Shown here: in pieces, positions 53,458-62,310 of the stretch
Layout of the letters: each line of letters starts with the position of its first letter
Position numbering within the stretch: position 1 is the first letter of the stretch
Source of the DNA: Methanoculleus receptaculi
GTDB taxonomy: Archaea; Halobacteriota; Methanomicrobia; Methanomicrobiales; Methanoculleaceae
Length of the DNA: 64,000 bases
Direction: 5' to 3'
Assembly: GCF_033472595.1 (NCBI RefSeq)
Contig: NZ_CP137642.1
Coordinates: forward strand, 1-64,000
The notes under the pieces: model-generated
What the model saw: only the letters and a program-made list of their open reading frames with translations
Told to the model about the DNA's origin: nothing
Databases searched by the model: none
Made by a program: the position numbers and the translations under genes

Positions 53458-55107
53458 TTGATTGTTCGGTCAATACTCGACAAAATCGGGTTTGTTGAAC
53501 TGGTAAACGAAACGGTATCCTGGGATCCAAATCAGTGTTCGATCAGCCCGGGAAACAGAGCACTCGCCCTTGTTCTGCTGCCTTTTCTCTCCACAAAGCA
53601 GCGGGTTGCACTGGTTCATGTGAGCCAGCAACTCGAAAATATCGATACAGAACTGATCTTTGGTTCAGCCATACCTGCCACATCGTTCACTGACGATTGT
53701 CTCGGAAGGTTCCTTGACAAGTTCGCAGATGCCTGTCCCGCCAACTTCTTTCAACAGCTCTCTCTCCGGGCCTATGCCACCTACGACATCCCACAATCAC
53801 TCATGCTCCATAGTGACGTAACCTCACATGAGGTCTGTGGCGAGTATGAGCTCGATGACACACCAGATGCTCATGGTCCAACTGTCTGTTTTGGTCTCAA
53901 CAAAACCGGTCGAAGAGATCGCAGGATCTTTCAGACAGGGGTTGTCTCAGATGGCAATGGACTGATCCGGTATTGCAGAACCATGGATGGGAATCATGCA
54001 GATTCCGTCTGGAATATGGAAGCGCTCACCGTTCTTCAGGAGATCTTCGGGGAAGAGTTCAGAAACCATACCTATATTGCTGACTCCAAACTTCTTAATC
54101 GCCCTAACCTGGAGGTTTTAAATCGGCAGGGTTCAAAAGTGCGATTTATATCGCATATTCCAGCGAATTTCGCCGGAAAAATTGCCGATAAATACAGATC
54201 GATCGCTCGTGAGCGGAATCAATGGGTTGACCTTGGTCAATGTTGCACCGAGGAAGAGACGCCCGACAAACGGGCAATCTACCGTTCACAGCGATTTGAG
54301 GTTGATATCTATGGATTGCCCTATACACTTGTCGTCTATGAAACATCGGCAGCAGATGAGCGGGTGAAGAGCCAGATCAAGACGGATACAACTGATTTGG
54401 AGACACTGATCAAGGATAAGAAATTCAAAAAACCATTTGCCTGTGAACCTGATGCACTGAGGGCAATTGAAGAACTGAACGAACAGTCCCGGAAACTGCT
54501 TGTCCAACCGGTGATCGAGATTGAATCCGAACTAAAACAACGATGGCCACGGGGGCGGAGGGGAGAGGAGACGAAACCTCTTGAAGAGTGGTCGGTCTAC
54601 CATGTCCGGGTGAAGGAGATCCGTGTGCACGAGGAACGGGTGAAAAGGTTCAGGGATAAGAAAGAGACATTCGCTCTCCTGACAAACCATGCCGAGTCGG
54701 ATATGGATGACAGAGCCGTGCTCCGGCATTACAAACAACAGCACATTGTCGAGAATATTTTCCGAACAATGAAATGGTCGGTTATGGCAGACCGGATCTA
54801 TCTGAATAATCCAAAGCGGATCGATGCCATGATGACGATACTGTATGTTTCGTATCTTGTGATGGGGATTCTGCAGATGATTGCACGGATGAATATCAGG
54901 AACCTGCCGGAACCACCCAGGATCTACATCGATAATAAACCCCTGAAATCTCCAACCGCGGCATTTCTGATACAGTCACTTGGCTCATTCGATATTCTCA
55001 CTGAAGATGAAAACCGCCAGATCACCGGTGTTACTGAACAAAACAGGTATCGTCTGTCGGTTCTGCTCTATCTGATCGGCATGGGTTCAGAGGAGGGAGT
55101 ATCCTGA
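53458..55107 (+). CDS. IS1634-family transposase
   Basis: A 549-codon open frame of a large DDE transposase: SILDKIGFVELVNETVSWDP, LHSDVTSHEVCGEYE with the first catalytic Asp region, TYIADSKLLNRPNL, VYETSAADERVKSQI and the C-terminal QQHIVENIFRTMKWSV with the catalytic Glu. The first possible start is TTG 53458, but in-frame sequence similar to family N-termini extends upstream to a TGA at 53386 without an ATG, so the N-terminus may be lost. Inverted repeats were not found. Confidence 0.78.
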   Translation: MIVRSILDKIGFVELVNETVSWDPNQCSISPGNRALALVLLPFLSTKQRVALVHVSQQLENIDTELIFGSAIPATSFTDDCLGRFLDKFADACPANFFQQLSLRAYATYDIPQSLMLHSDVTSHEVCGEYELDDTPDAHGPTVCFGLNKTGRRDRRIFQTGVVSDGNGLIRYCRTMDGNHADSVWNMEALTVLQEIFGEEFRNHTYIADSKLLNRPNLEVLNRQGSKVRFISHIPANFAGKIADKYRSIARERNQWVDLGQCCTEEETPDKRAIYRSQRFEVDIYGLPYTLVVYETSAADERVKSQIKTDTTDLETLIKDKKFKKPFACEPDALRAIEELNEQSRKLLVQPVIEIESELKQRWPRGRRGEETKPLEEWSVYHVRVKEIRVHEERVKRFRDKKETFALLTNHAESDMDDRAVLRHYKQQHIVENIFRTMKWSVMADRIYLNNPKRIDAMMTILYVSYLVMGILQMIARMNIRNLPEPPRIYIDNKPLKSPTAAFLIQSLGSFDILTEDENRQITGVTEQNRYRLSVLLYLIGMGSEEGVS

Positions 55108-55297
55108 TTACTTCCTGAGTACATCCTAATCGCTCCCGGTGAGGCACACTTGGATAGCTGACGGCATGGATGTTCTGAAGGGTTGAAAGGAGGGAGACGT
55201 CATCAGGACGGTGAGAGTGAGTGTTTATCTTGCCGGGAGAGAGATGGGAAGGGATCGAATGTCGGACTAATTGACTACTTTTTGTCTTTAAGGAGTC

Positions 55298-55450
55298 CTA
55301 ATTCAACTCTTTCGGTTCAGAGGGTGCGGATTGCGAAATGATTTTTCCTGGTGATAACTCAAGAAAAACATATTGAGTGTAGGTTCTGCCCTCATGCTGT
55401 GCTCCTGGCTCGATTTTAATTACCTTTCCTTTGACCGATACGTTATCCAT
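55298..55450 (-). pseudogene. Truncated immunity-like gene
   Basis: 50 codons from ATG 55450 to TAG 55298: MDNVSVKGKVIKIEPGAQ then EGRTYTQYVFLELSPGK, similar to FSVQIKGTEPSAVYMGRVYT and QLVLIEFANG of the 161-residue protein at 57223-57708. The last two thirds are missing. It starts 23 bp after the stop of the second orphan tip. The rest of 55108-55297 shows no gene. Confidence 0.6.
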
Positions 55451-55473
55451 GGTCTTCACCGACTGTCTAATGC

Positions 55474-55579
55474 TTATAGTGGAATGGGGACCTCTGCAAT
55501 TTTCATTGGATGTGCGGTCACAATGAAATTATTGCTACCGACAAATACATGAATCGCCTTCTCGGGAGTAACTTGTTGG
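55474..55579 (-). pseudogene. Orphan toxin tip cut off by IS66 copy 2
   Basis: The last 34 codons of a toxin tip: QQVTPEKAIHVFVGSNNF, IVTAHPMKIAEVPIPL, then TAA. It parallels SGKTLRLIIGSNGYIVTAYP of the full protein. The frame is interrupted exactly at the IS66 end (55579/55580). The missing upstream part is not found on the other side of the element. Confidence 0.65.
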
Positions 55580-57186
55580 GTAACAGGTCAGGACCCCCTT
55601 CATCGGTCCCTTGCTCTTACCCATCATATCACAATCCCCCTTTTCTGAAAATACGCCCATACAACCGTTAGATCTTTATATAATGAGAGATAAATAGATA
55701 TTCGGGACATGTCATCATGGAACGTGACGATATTCTTGCACTGATACAGAACGACCCTGAAGCGATCGTCACGATCATCCAGCGTCTGGAAGAAGAAGTC
55801 AAGCAACTTCAAGAACTCTGCTCACTTCAGCAGGCCCGGATCGCTGAACTCGAACGACGTCTCAACATGAACAGTCAAAACAGCAGTCGTCCCCCATCCA
55901 CCGATGGCTTCAAACGGCCTCAGAAAGAGCGTAAAAAGACCGGGAAACGTCCGGGGGGTCAGAAAGGACATGAAGGTCGGACGATTGAATGGTGTGAGGC
56001 TCCAGACATCATCCAGACACACCGCGCAGATGTCTGTGAAGAATGTGGTGCATCCCTTGCTCTCGTCCCGGCATCCTCTGTTCAGAAGAGACAGGTTCAT
56101 GACATTTCCCCCCTCCAGGTAGTTGTTACCGAACATCACGCTGAAACGGTCGTCTGCCCACACTGTGGTCGGATACATGAAGGGTCATTCCCGGAGGAGG
56201 TTCCGGCTTACCTCCAATACGGCTACAATACCCGGGCGTTGATGGTTTACTTCTGCATCTACCAGTTGCTTCCGTATGAACGTTCAGCGGAGATCTTCAC
56301 GGACATCTTTGGGTGTTCCCCGGTCAAGGCAACCCTGATGCAGTCCGTTTCAGCCTGTGCAGCAAACCTTGACGGTTTTGAAGAAGAGGTGAAACACCTT
56401 CTGCAGGGAGCACCTGTTCTGCATGCTGATGAAACCGGATTCCGGGTGAACGGCAAACGAGAATGGCTGCATACAGCCAGTACGGATCTCCTCACGCTGT
56501 ATGGTCATCATCCGAAAAGAGGATCGGCGGCGATGGATGCGATCGGTGTACTTCCCTCGTTCAAAGGGATCATGGTCCATGACTGCTGGTCGCCATACTT
56601 CGGGTATGCATGCGAGCATGCGGTCTGTAATGCCCATATCCTCCGCGATCTCAAAGGTATATCGGAGGATACCGGCCAGCGTTGGTCTGATGAGATGCAT
56701 GATCTCCTTCTTGAGATCTACGCCGCTGTTGATGGAGCCCCGGAATCAGCGGGTTCTCTCACACCGATTGAGATCGAGGAGTTTCAAAGACGATTTGATC
56801 TGATCCTCGAGAACGGGAATGCAGAGAACCCCTCCTCTCCTCTGCCGGTTCAAGGAGGGAGACGCAGTCGGAAGAGACAAACCCCTGCAGAAAACCTCAT
56901 TGACCGGTGTCAGAAATATCGTGTAGAGATTCTCCGGTTCATGACCGATTTCAGGGTGCCGTTTACGAACAACCTTGCAGAGCGCGATATCAGGATGGTG
57001 AAGGTTCAGCAGAAGATCTCAGGGACGTCTCAGTTGTGTGGAGGGGGCATCTAACTTCTGCAGGGTTTGGGGGTACATCTCAACGGTGAGGAAGAATGGA
57101 GGGTCGGTAATCACGGCCATCAGGAAGGCATTCGAGGGAGAACCCTTCATGCCAACTGCGGCTTACAGGTATACCTGACCTGTTAC
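55580..57186 (+). mobile_element. IS66-family insertion sequence, copy 2
   Basis: A 1607-bp element with the same 13-bp ends as copy 1 (GTAACAGGTCAGG at 55580-55592, complement at 57174-57186). The flanks CTTGTTGG and GAAAAATC differ, so there is no target duplication. This fits an adjacent deletion or recombination between copies. It lies in the middle of the toxin/immunity array. Confidence 0.9.
55717..57178 (+). pseudogene. IS66 transposase with C-terminal frameshift
   Basis: Nearly identical to the transposase at 45981-47420 but with 7 extra residues in the coiled coil (EEEVKQLQELCSLQQ region). Near 57030 the copy-1 sequence GGGACGTTCAGAAGTG is GGGACGTCTCAGTTGTG here, one base longer. 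The frame leaves the family sequence after KISGT and stops at 57054, losing about 45 residues that remain readable in another frame to 57178. The catalytic core is still encoded, so activity cannot be excluded. Confidence 0.85.
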
Positions 57187-57222
57187 GAAAAATCGTACAA
57201 CAAAAAAGTACCGGGGTAAAGT

Positions 57223-57708
57223 CTACTCAATTCCCCGGAGATCTATGCGGCCGTACACATGGATGTAATCTCCTGCTTTAAGCTTGAGGGGAAAATATTC
57301 ACTATCGATATCAATTAGGATTTTTCCAAGCCCAAAATCGACAACAGCGTCGCGCCATCGCTCGGCTTTCTCGGGGTCGTCCGGGATGATGATCTCTTCT
57401 ATGCGACCATTGAGATCCCATTTAGGTCCAGCAGAACTTCTTTGAGGATCTAACGGCGTATCTATGCCCATAGTTGTGGTTTCGGTTTTTTCCAGAGATA
57501 ATACTAACATAGCCAAGATGATTTCTTTTGTCTCCTCAACCATATCCGGCGTACAGAGCATAAAATCATCCGAGACATATTCCTGGATACCATTGGCGAA
57601 CTCAATGAGCACCAACTGAGTATAGACTCTCCCCATATACACAGCACTAGGTTCAGTACCCTTTATCTGAACTGAAAAAATGAGTTTTTCTCTCAAATCG
57701 CCCTTCAT
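57223..57708 (-). CDS. Putative immunity protein of the adjacent toxin
   Basis: A 161-residue soluble protein without signal peptide, starting MKGDLREKLIFSVQIKGTEP, 1 bp after the stop of the 1323-residue secreted protein. Two parts are visible: an N-terminal strand-rich region (YMGRVYTQLVLIEFANG) and a C-terminal one (LNGRIEEIIIPDD, AVVDFGLGKILIDID, AGDYIHVYGRIDLRGI), perhaps OB-like. Fragments or relatives occur at 50650-50841, 51239-51631 and 55298-55450, each next to a toxin tip. No known domain recognised. The immunity role is inferred from position, co-duplication and cytoplasmic nature. Confidence 0.65.
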   Translation of the reverse strand: MKGDLREKLIFSVQIKGTEPSAVYMGRVYTQLVLIEFANGIQEYVSDDFMLCTPDMVEETKEIILAMLVLSLEKTETTTMGIDTPLDPQRSSAGPKWDLNGRIEEIIIPDDPEKAERWRDAVVDFGLGKILIDIDSEYFPLKLKAGDYIHVYGRIDLRGIE

Positions 57709-57709
57709 A

Positions 57710-60700
57710 TTACACCAATAAGGGATACGCGGTCACAATATACCCATTACTTCCAATAATGAGGCGTAGCGTTTTACCAGAAGTTGGTTCCACGTAGTGA
57801 TAAACTCCATTGTCATTGATCTTTTGTCCATATCTCGCCCCATCTAGGATCAGGTTCTTTATTGCGCTTTCATCTTCATAATCTGGGCCAAACACTTTCT
57901 TGAAATCGTTGGTACCATGGTAATAGATGTGGTTATTCTGGATATGAATCCATCCGGATCCACCATTGTCATATACGGTCCCCAGAACTTCACCACCAGC
58001 CGAGTCAAGTGTACCTTCCTCCAGCCAGACAGCAGTTCCGTCCCCTCGTTTGGTCACCCGCAGCATCTCGGTTGGCGTGAGTTTCTTTGCCTCGTCACCA
58101 ACGAGATCGAGCACGTCATCGGCAGTAACACCATCCGCGGCCCTGACCGTCCTCGTCCCCAACCCCAGGAACGCTTCGTCGAGCAGGGCAACCTTCTCCG
58201 CCTCGCTCGCACCGCTCTTATGGATAGCCTCGACGGCCGTGCGCCGGAACTCGATCTTCGCGGACACTTTTGCAGCATTTTCCGCCGAATATTCGGCCAT
58301 CTCTTTCCCGATCTTCGAGATGTACCGGGCACCGTCGCCGCCCGTGGGAACCAGCCCGACGAGGCAGACGAGCGCCATCTGCTTGTCCCCCTGGGAGATG
58401 TACACCCCGGCGTCCCGGATATCGCCGACGAGGACGATCCCGCTCAGCGACGACCCGATCAGGTAGTAGATGTTGTCGTGGTTCTCCTCGGCGTAGGCGC
58501 CCAGGGTGAACCCGAGGACCAGCTCGGCCGCCGCATGCCCGGCGCTGTACTCGTGCGTGCTGCCATCGAGGGGTTCCCCGTCTTTGCCGTCGATACAGCC
58601 GTCACCGTCGGAATCGGGGTTGGTGGGGTTGGTACCGTTGTCCAGTTCGTAGGAGTCGGTCAGGCCGTCGTGGTCCGAGTCGCGCGCCAGCGGGTCGGTA
58701 CCGAACTCGTTCAGTTCGAGTGCGTCGCTGATCCCATCTCGATCCCCGTCGACGCTGTTCGGGTCGCTCACGAGGATGAAGTAGATCTTCCCGTCGACCA
58801 TGACCATCTGGCCGGCCTCTTCGCCGTCGGTCAGGCCGTCGCCATCGGAATCAGCGCTGTTCGGGTCGGTGAAGTGCCGGTTCCCGAACCCGTCCCACCA
58901 CCCGGCCACTTCGAGCCAGTCGGGGATGCCGTCGCCGTCGGTGTCGATATCCTGGTAGAACCGCAGGGTGTAGGTCACGTCGCCGTTGTTGTCGCTCAGT
59001 ATACCCGAATCATGGTTCCACATCCCGATCTGGCCGCCCGCGTGCGTGATCTGGAGAACCGGGGCGGAGACCACCAGGTCGCTGACCAGGGAATTGCAGG
59101 TACCGCCCGGGCCGGAGTAGCGGACGGTCATCCCGAGGTTGCCGTAGTCGTCCCATGCGGATTTCGCCCCGATGTGCCAGTCGATCCATGGCGACAGCAC
59201 CGCGTTGTTGTAGGCGCCGCTGCAATCGATCTGGTAGACACCCTCCGGGAACGATGCCCCGCCGTTGAACCACTGGACGCTGAGAGACCGGAGCTGGGAC
59301 GTGGTGAGGCGCACGGTCCAGGACTCGTCTTCCAGACCCCGCGTCGTCATTATGCCATCGAGGTCCGTGAGGTTGCCTTCCGCACCGAGCATCATGCTCT
59401 GGGCCTGCTGCTGCTCCCGTGGGTCAAGGAACATCCCCGCCCAGACATCGGCGTCAAAGACCGCGAGGGTGGCAGGGACGGAAACGTTCGCCGATACGGT
59501 GTAGGTGACGTTATCAATAGTTGTGTTCACCGCCTCATAGGTGCCGATCGTTTCGTTGAAGGTGAAGACCGAGACATTGGTCGTGGCGTTCACCAGAGCG
59601 GGGTCGTAAGGCAGGGTGACCTGCGCCGGAGCTGCCGTATCGTTCAACTGTGGATCGGTGAAACTCAGGTCCACGACATGGCCGACAAGCGCCGGAGTGC
59701 TGGTGTAGATCGGCGACGTGACGTTGCAGATCTGGAGAGACCGCGCCAGATCCCCGGTCCCGGTGGCTTCGACCGTCACGCCGAGTATCGGATCTTCCGC
59801 AACCGTCGTGTAGGTCTCGTTGCCGTCAGGGGTGCCGTCGCCGTCGGTATCGGCGAGGTTCGGGTTGGTGTCCAGGCGGAGTTCGGAATCATCTTTTAAA
59901 CCGTCGGAATCGGTGTCTGCAAGCAGCGGGCTCGTTCCTGCCGCAATCTCGGCACCGTCGTCGAGCGTGTCGGAATCGGTGTCGGAGAGGAGGGGATCTG
60001 TCCCGTACGTCTGTTCCTGCAGGTTGGTGAGGCTATCATCGTCAAGATCTTCGTTCTGGTCGGGGGTACCGTCGCCATCGGTATCAATCAGGGTGGGATC
60101 GGTCAGCAACCCGAGGTTGAGCAGTTCGAATGCATCGGTCAGGCCGTCGCCGTCGGTGTCGGCGAGGAACGGATCGGCGCCGATCCGGTACTTCGCAAAG
60201 ACCGGCAGACTGCCGTCGAAGACCTCGTACCCGTCGATGATCCCGTTCCCGGACTGATCTCCGGGCTGTTGCGAACAGTCGGAGTCGGCGTCAAGAGGAT
60301 CAAATCCGATCGCCTGCTCAAAGGCGGCCGGCAGCATATCGCCGTCGAGAAGGAGGGTTATCGATTGCGGGTTGCCTCCGGAGTCGACGGTCGTAACGAT
60401 GATGGTGTTGACCGCAGAAAGGTTCATCGTCGTCGAGAAATTCCCGTTCTCCACCGGAATCGTCGAAGGTACGCCGTTGTGGTTCAGAGTGACGTTTGAC
60501 ACCGTGGGATCGCCGACCATACCCGCCACCGTTATGTTCCCGTTCGCCACGGTGTCGTCCAGCGGCGAAGTGATCGTGAGAAGTTCCGATGAGGAGACCG
60601 AGACGTATCCCGATTTATTCTCCCAATCGGAACCGGAAGCGTCGGTCACGAGCAACCGCACGTCGTACAACCCCGGCTGGGTATAGGTGTGCGAAGTGTT

Positions 60701-61681
60701 CCTCTCAAGTTCGTCTGTCGTATTGAACCATGTACCGTCGCCGAAACTCCAATTCCAGGTAATGGGAGTCCCCGCGGAGAGGTCGGTGAACTGAACGGCA
60801 AGCGGCGAATAACCGGATGTGACGTTGCTGGTGAAGTTGGCGTCGAGAGGTTCCCGGGGCACCTCAACGGCGATATAATCGGTCTTGTTCTCCCAGCCGG
60901 AACCCGAAGCGTTCATTACCTGGAGACAGACCGAATATATTCCGTTGGACTCGAACGTGTGAACAGGATTCCGGAGATCGCTGGAATTTCCATCTCCAAA
61001 CTCCCAGTACCACGCCGTCGGGTCGGTGACCAGAGAGGTCTCGGTGAACTGGACCGCGAGAGGAGGCAGCCCGGCAGTCACGTTTGCAGTGAAATCCGCG
61101 ACTGGCAACGCGGGGGTATCAATCACCGTGATGTAGTCGGTCTTGGTCTCGGTATCGTTGCCGAACGTGTTCGTCGCCGTGAGCGCCACAGTATAGGTGC
61201 CGGCGGTCTGATACGCGTGAACCGGGTTCTGTTCAGTCGAGGTGCCGCCGTCGCCGAAATCCCACGACCAGAAGGTCGGGGAATTCGCAGACGTATCGGT
61301 GAAGGCTACGGCCTCCTCCACGGCAAGAGTGGTCGTGTTCGCGATGAAATCAGCCGTCGGAGGATCTTCGGCATCCGATAACGTGACGTCTTCAGGAACC
61401 AATCCAGAGTGATTCACGACCGTCGTCGGGTCGGCGACCGGTGTTTCCGTAGGAGCGGGGGTCTGCTCAGGACTCTCTGTCGGTTCAACCTCCAGTATGG
61501 TGACGGTGGCAGAGGTACTCTCTCCTCCTACCATATCGTCAGGAAACGTATGCGAAAGGACACTCGCATCGGTCACATTTTCTATCGTTTCGTTTGCACT
61601 CACGGCAGGGAAGAATGCTGTCGTAACCAGCAACACTACCATGAGGAGAGGGAAGAATCTTCCAGTCCAAGATGTGCTCAT
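57710..61681 (-). CDS. Large secreted polymorphic-toxin-like protein (PKD, DxDxDG repeats, pre-toxin, toxin tip)
   Basis: A 1323-residue protein. Residues 1-29 are a signal peptide. Three PKD domains lie at about 110-362 (SWDFGDGGTSTEQNPVHAY, YWEFGDGNSSDLRNPVHTF, NWSFGDGTW). An Ig-like domain follows near 370-450. Two blocks of thrombospondin-3-like calcium-binding repeats (ADTDGDGLTDAFEL, DTDGDGTPDQNE) occur at about 460-640 and 917-1037. A hydrophobic pre-toxin-like segment (GSSLSGIVLVGDIRDAGVYI, then LVGLVPTGGDGARYISK) is at about 1050-1120. The end, about 1207-1323, is a compact domain with GWIHIQNNHIYYHG, DFKKVFGPDYEDES and LIIGSNGYIVTAYP. Copies of only this tip occur elsewhere. The start ATG follows GTGGAGGT. 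A BECR-type nuclease fold is a guess. Confidence 0.72.
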   Translation of the reverse strand: MSTSWTGRFFPLLMVVLLVTTAFFPAVSANETIENVTDASVLSHTFPDDMVGGESTSATVTILEVEPTESPEQTPAPTETPVADPTTVVNHSGLVPEDVTLSDAEDPPTADFIANTTTLAVEEAVAFTDTSANSPTFWSWDFGDGGTSTEQNPVHAYQTAGTYTVALTATNTFGNDTETKTDYITVIDTPALPVADFTANVTAGLPPLAVQFTETSLVTDPTAWYWEFGDGNSSDLRNPVHTFESNGIYSVCLQVMNASGSGWENKTDYIAVEVPREPLDANFTSNVTSGYSPLAVQFTDLSAGTPITWNWSFGDGTWFNTTDELERNTSHTYTQPGLYDVRLLVTDASGSDWENKSGYVSVSSSELLTITSPLDDTVANGNITVAGMVGDPTVSNVTLNHNGVPSTIPVENGNFSTTMNLSAVNTIIVTTVDSGGNPQSITLLLDGDMLPAAFEQAIGFDPLDADSDCSQQPGDQSGNGIIDGYEVFDGSLPVFAKYRIGADPFLADTDGDGLTDAFELLNLGLLTDPTLIDTDGDGTPDQNEDLDDDSLTNLQEQTYGTDPLLSDTDSDTLDDGAEIAAGTSPLLADTDSDGLKDDSELRLDTNPNLADTDGDGTPDGNETYTTVAEDPILGVTVEATGTGDLARSLQICNVTSPIYTSTPALVGHVVDLSFTDPQLNDTAAPAQVTLPYDPALVNATTNVSVFTFNETIGTYEAVNTTIDNVTYTVSANVSVPATLAVFDADVWAGMFLDPREQQQAQSMMLGAEGNLTDLDGIMTTRGLEDESWTVRLTTSQLRSLSVQWFNGGASFPEGVYQIDCSGAYNNAVLSPWIDWHIGAKSAWDDYGNLGMTVRYSGPGGTCNSLVSDLVVSAPVLQITHAGGQIGMWNHDSGILSDNNGDVTYTLRFYQDIDTDGDGIPDWLEVAGWWDGFGNRHFTDPNSADSDGDGLTDGEEAGQMVMVDGKIYFILVSDPNSVDGDRDGISDALELNEFGTDPLARDSDHDGLTDSYELDNGTNPTNPDSDGDGCIDGKDGEPLDGSTHEYSAGHAAAELVLGFTLGAYAEENHDNIYYLIGSSLSGIVLVGDIRDAGVYISQGDKQMALVCLVGLVPTGGDGARYISKIGKEMAEYSAENAAKVSAKIEFRRTAVEAIHKSGASEAEKVALLDEAFLGLGTRTVRAADGVTADDVLDLVGDEAKKLTPTEMLRVTKRGDGTAVWLEEGTLDSAGGEVLGTVYDNGGSGWIHIQNNHIYYHGTNDFKKVFGPDYEDESAIKNLILDGARYGQKINDNGVYHYVEPTSGKTLRLIIGSNGYIVTAYPLLV

Positions 61682-61722
61682 ACGCTACCTCCACTTCAGA
61701 CCGGAGGCGAAAAGAGTCGGAA

Positions 61723-61734
61723 GCTAACCTTAAG
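61723..61734 (-). promoter_or_regulatory. Possible shared site upstream of the toxin gene
   Basis: On the minus strand CTTAAGGTTAGC, 42-53 bp before the toxin ATG, is the same 12-mer as at 48644-48655 upstream of hsp20. It could be a common control site. A partial match also occurs inside a coding region at about 5056, so chance is possible. Confidence 0.2.
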
Positions 61735-62124
61735 TAGGAGGGGCACTAACATGCTTTTGCCTTCGGGCCATTGTGGGGTTCATCTAACGGTGGATGGTTG
61801 AGGTGAACCCCGCTCATTTCTGATCGCCCTGTTCGGTTCCATGGTGAGGACGTTCAGGGCTGCTCATACTGTGTTAACCGCAATCGGGTTATCACGATGA
61901 AACTTAATATATGATATAGGTTAAATAACTTTCGGAATACTACACTTGCCCGACCACATCAGAAAGTATATCTATAATCAAAGTGCATTCCAAACCGTCG
62001 GGAGAGTTCACTCCTCATCCAAAGGAACGGTGAAACCCCGTCGTCCTGAGGCATCAGCCCGTATCTTCTCACTCTGAAGTCTGGACATGCCTCTCTCAAC
62101 TTCCCGACTGAAAGGTGAGTTGAT

Positions 62125-62301
62125 ATGGAAGCAAAATGGAGAATTGATAATCGATCTCTGGTGTTGGGGACGTTAGTATTCTGTACTCTAATGATACTAA
62201 GTCCAGTTTTTGAGCCCGCATCAGCGTATAGAGCGAGTAACTACGCTGTAAATGATGAAGGGATCTACACGTACCCTAAACAGACTTATTTTGATCACTA
62301 G
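62125..62301 (+). pseudogene. Signal-peptide protein, probably truncated by an insertion element
   Basis: A 58-codon frame with a good ribosome binding site (AGGTGA, 7 bp before ATG). Protein: MEAKWRIDNRSLV, a hydrophobic stretch LGTLVFCTLMILSP and a cleavage-like EPASA, then only about 24 residues ending TYPKQTYFDH. The stop falls about 10 bp before the probable left end of the next transposon, which suggests the first part of a larger secreted protein. TATA-like TTAATATATGATATA lies near 61904-61918. The stretch 61735-62100 otherwise shows no gene. Confidence 0.45.
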
Positions 62302-62310
62302 GTCTCGTCC

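Noticed and set aside
57917-59899. A 660-codon open frame on + opposite the large toxin-like gene
   Set aside because: It is the antisense shadow of repetitive, GC-rich coding sequence (DxDxDG repeats). It lacks recognisable domains, while the minus strand has a signal peptide and known domains in order.
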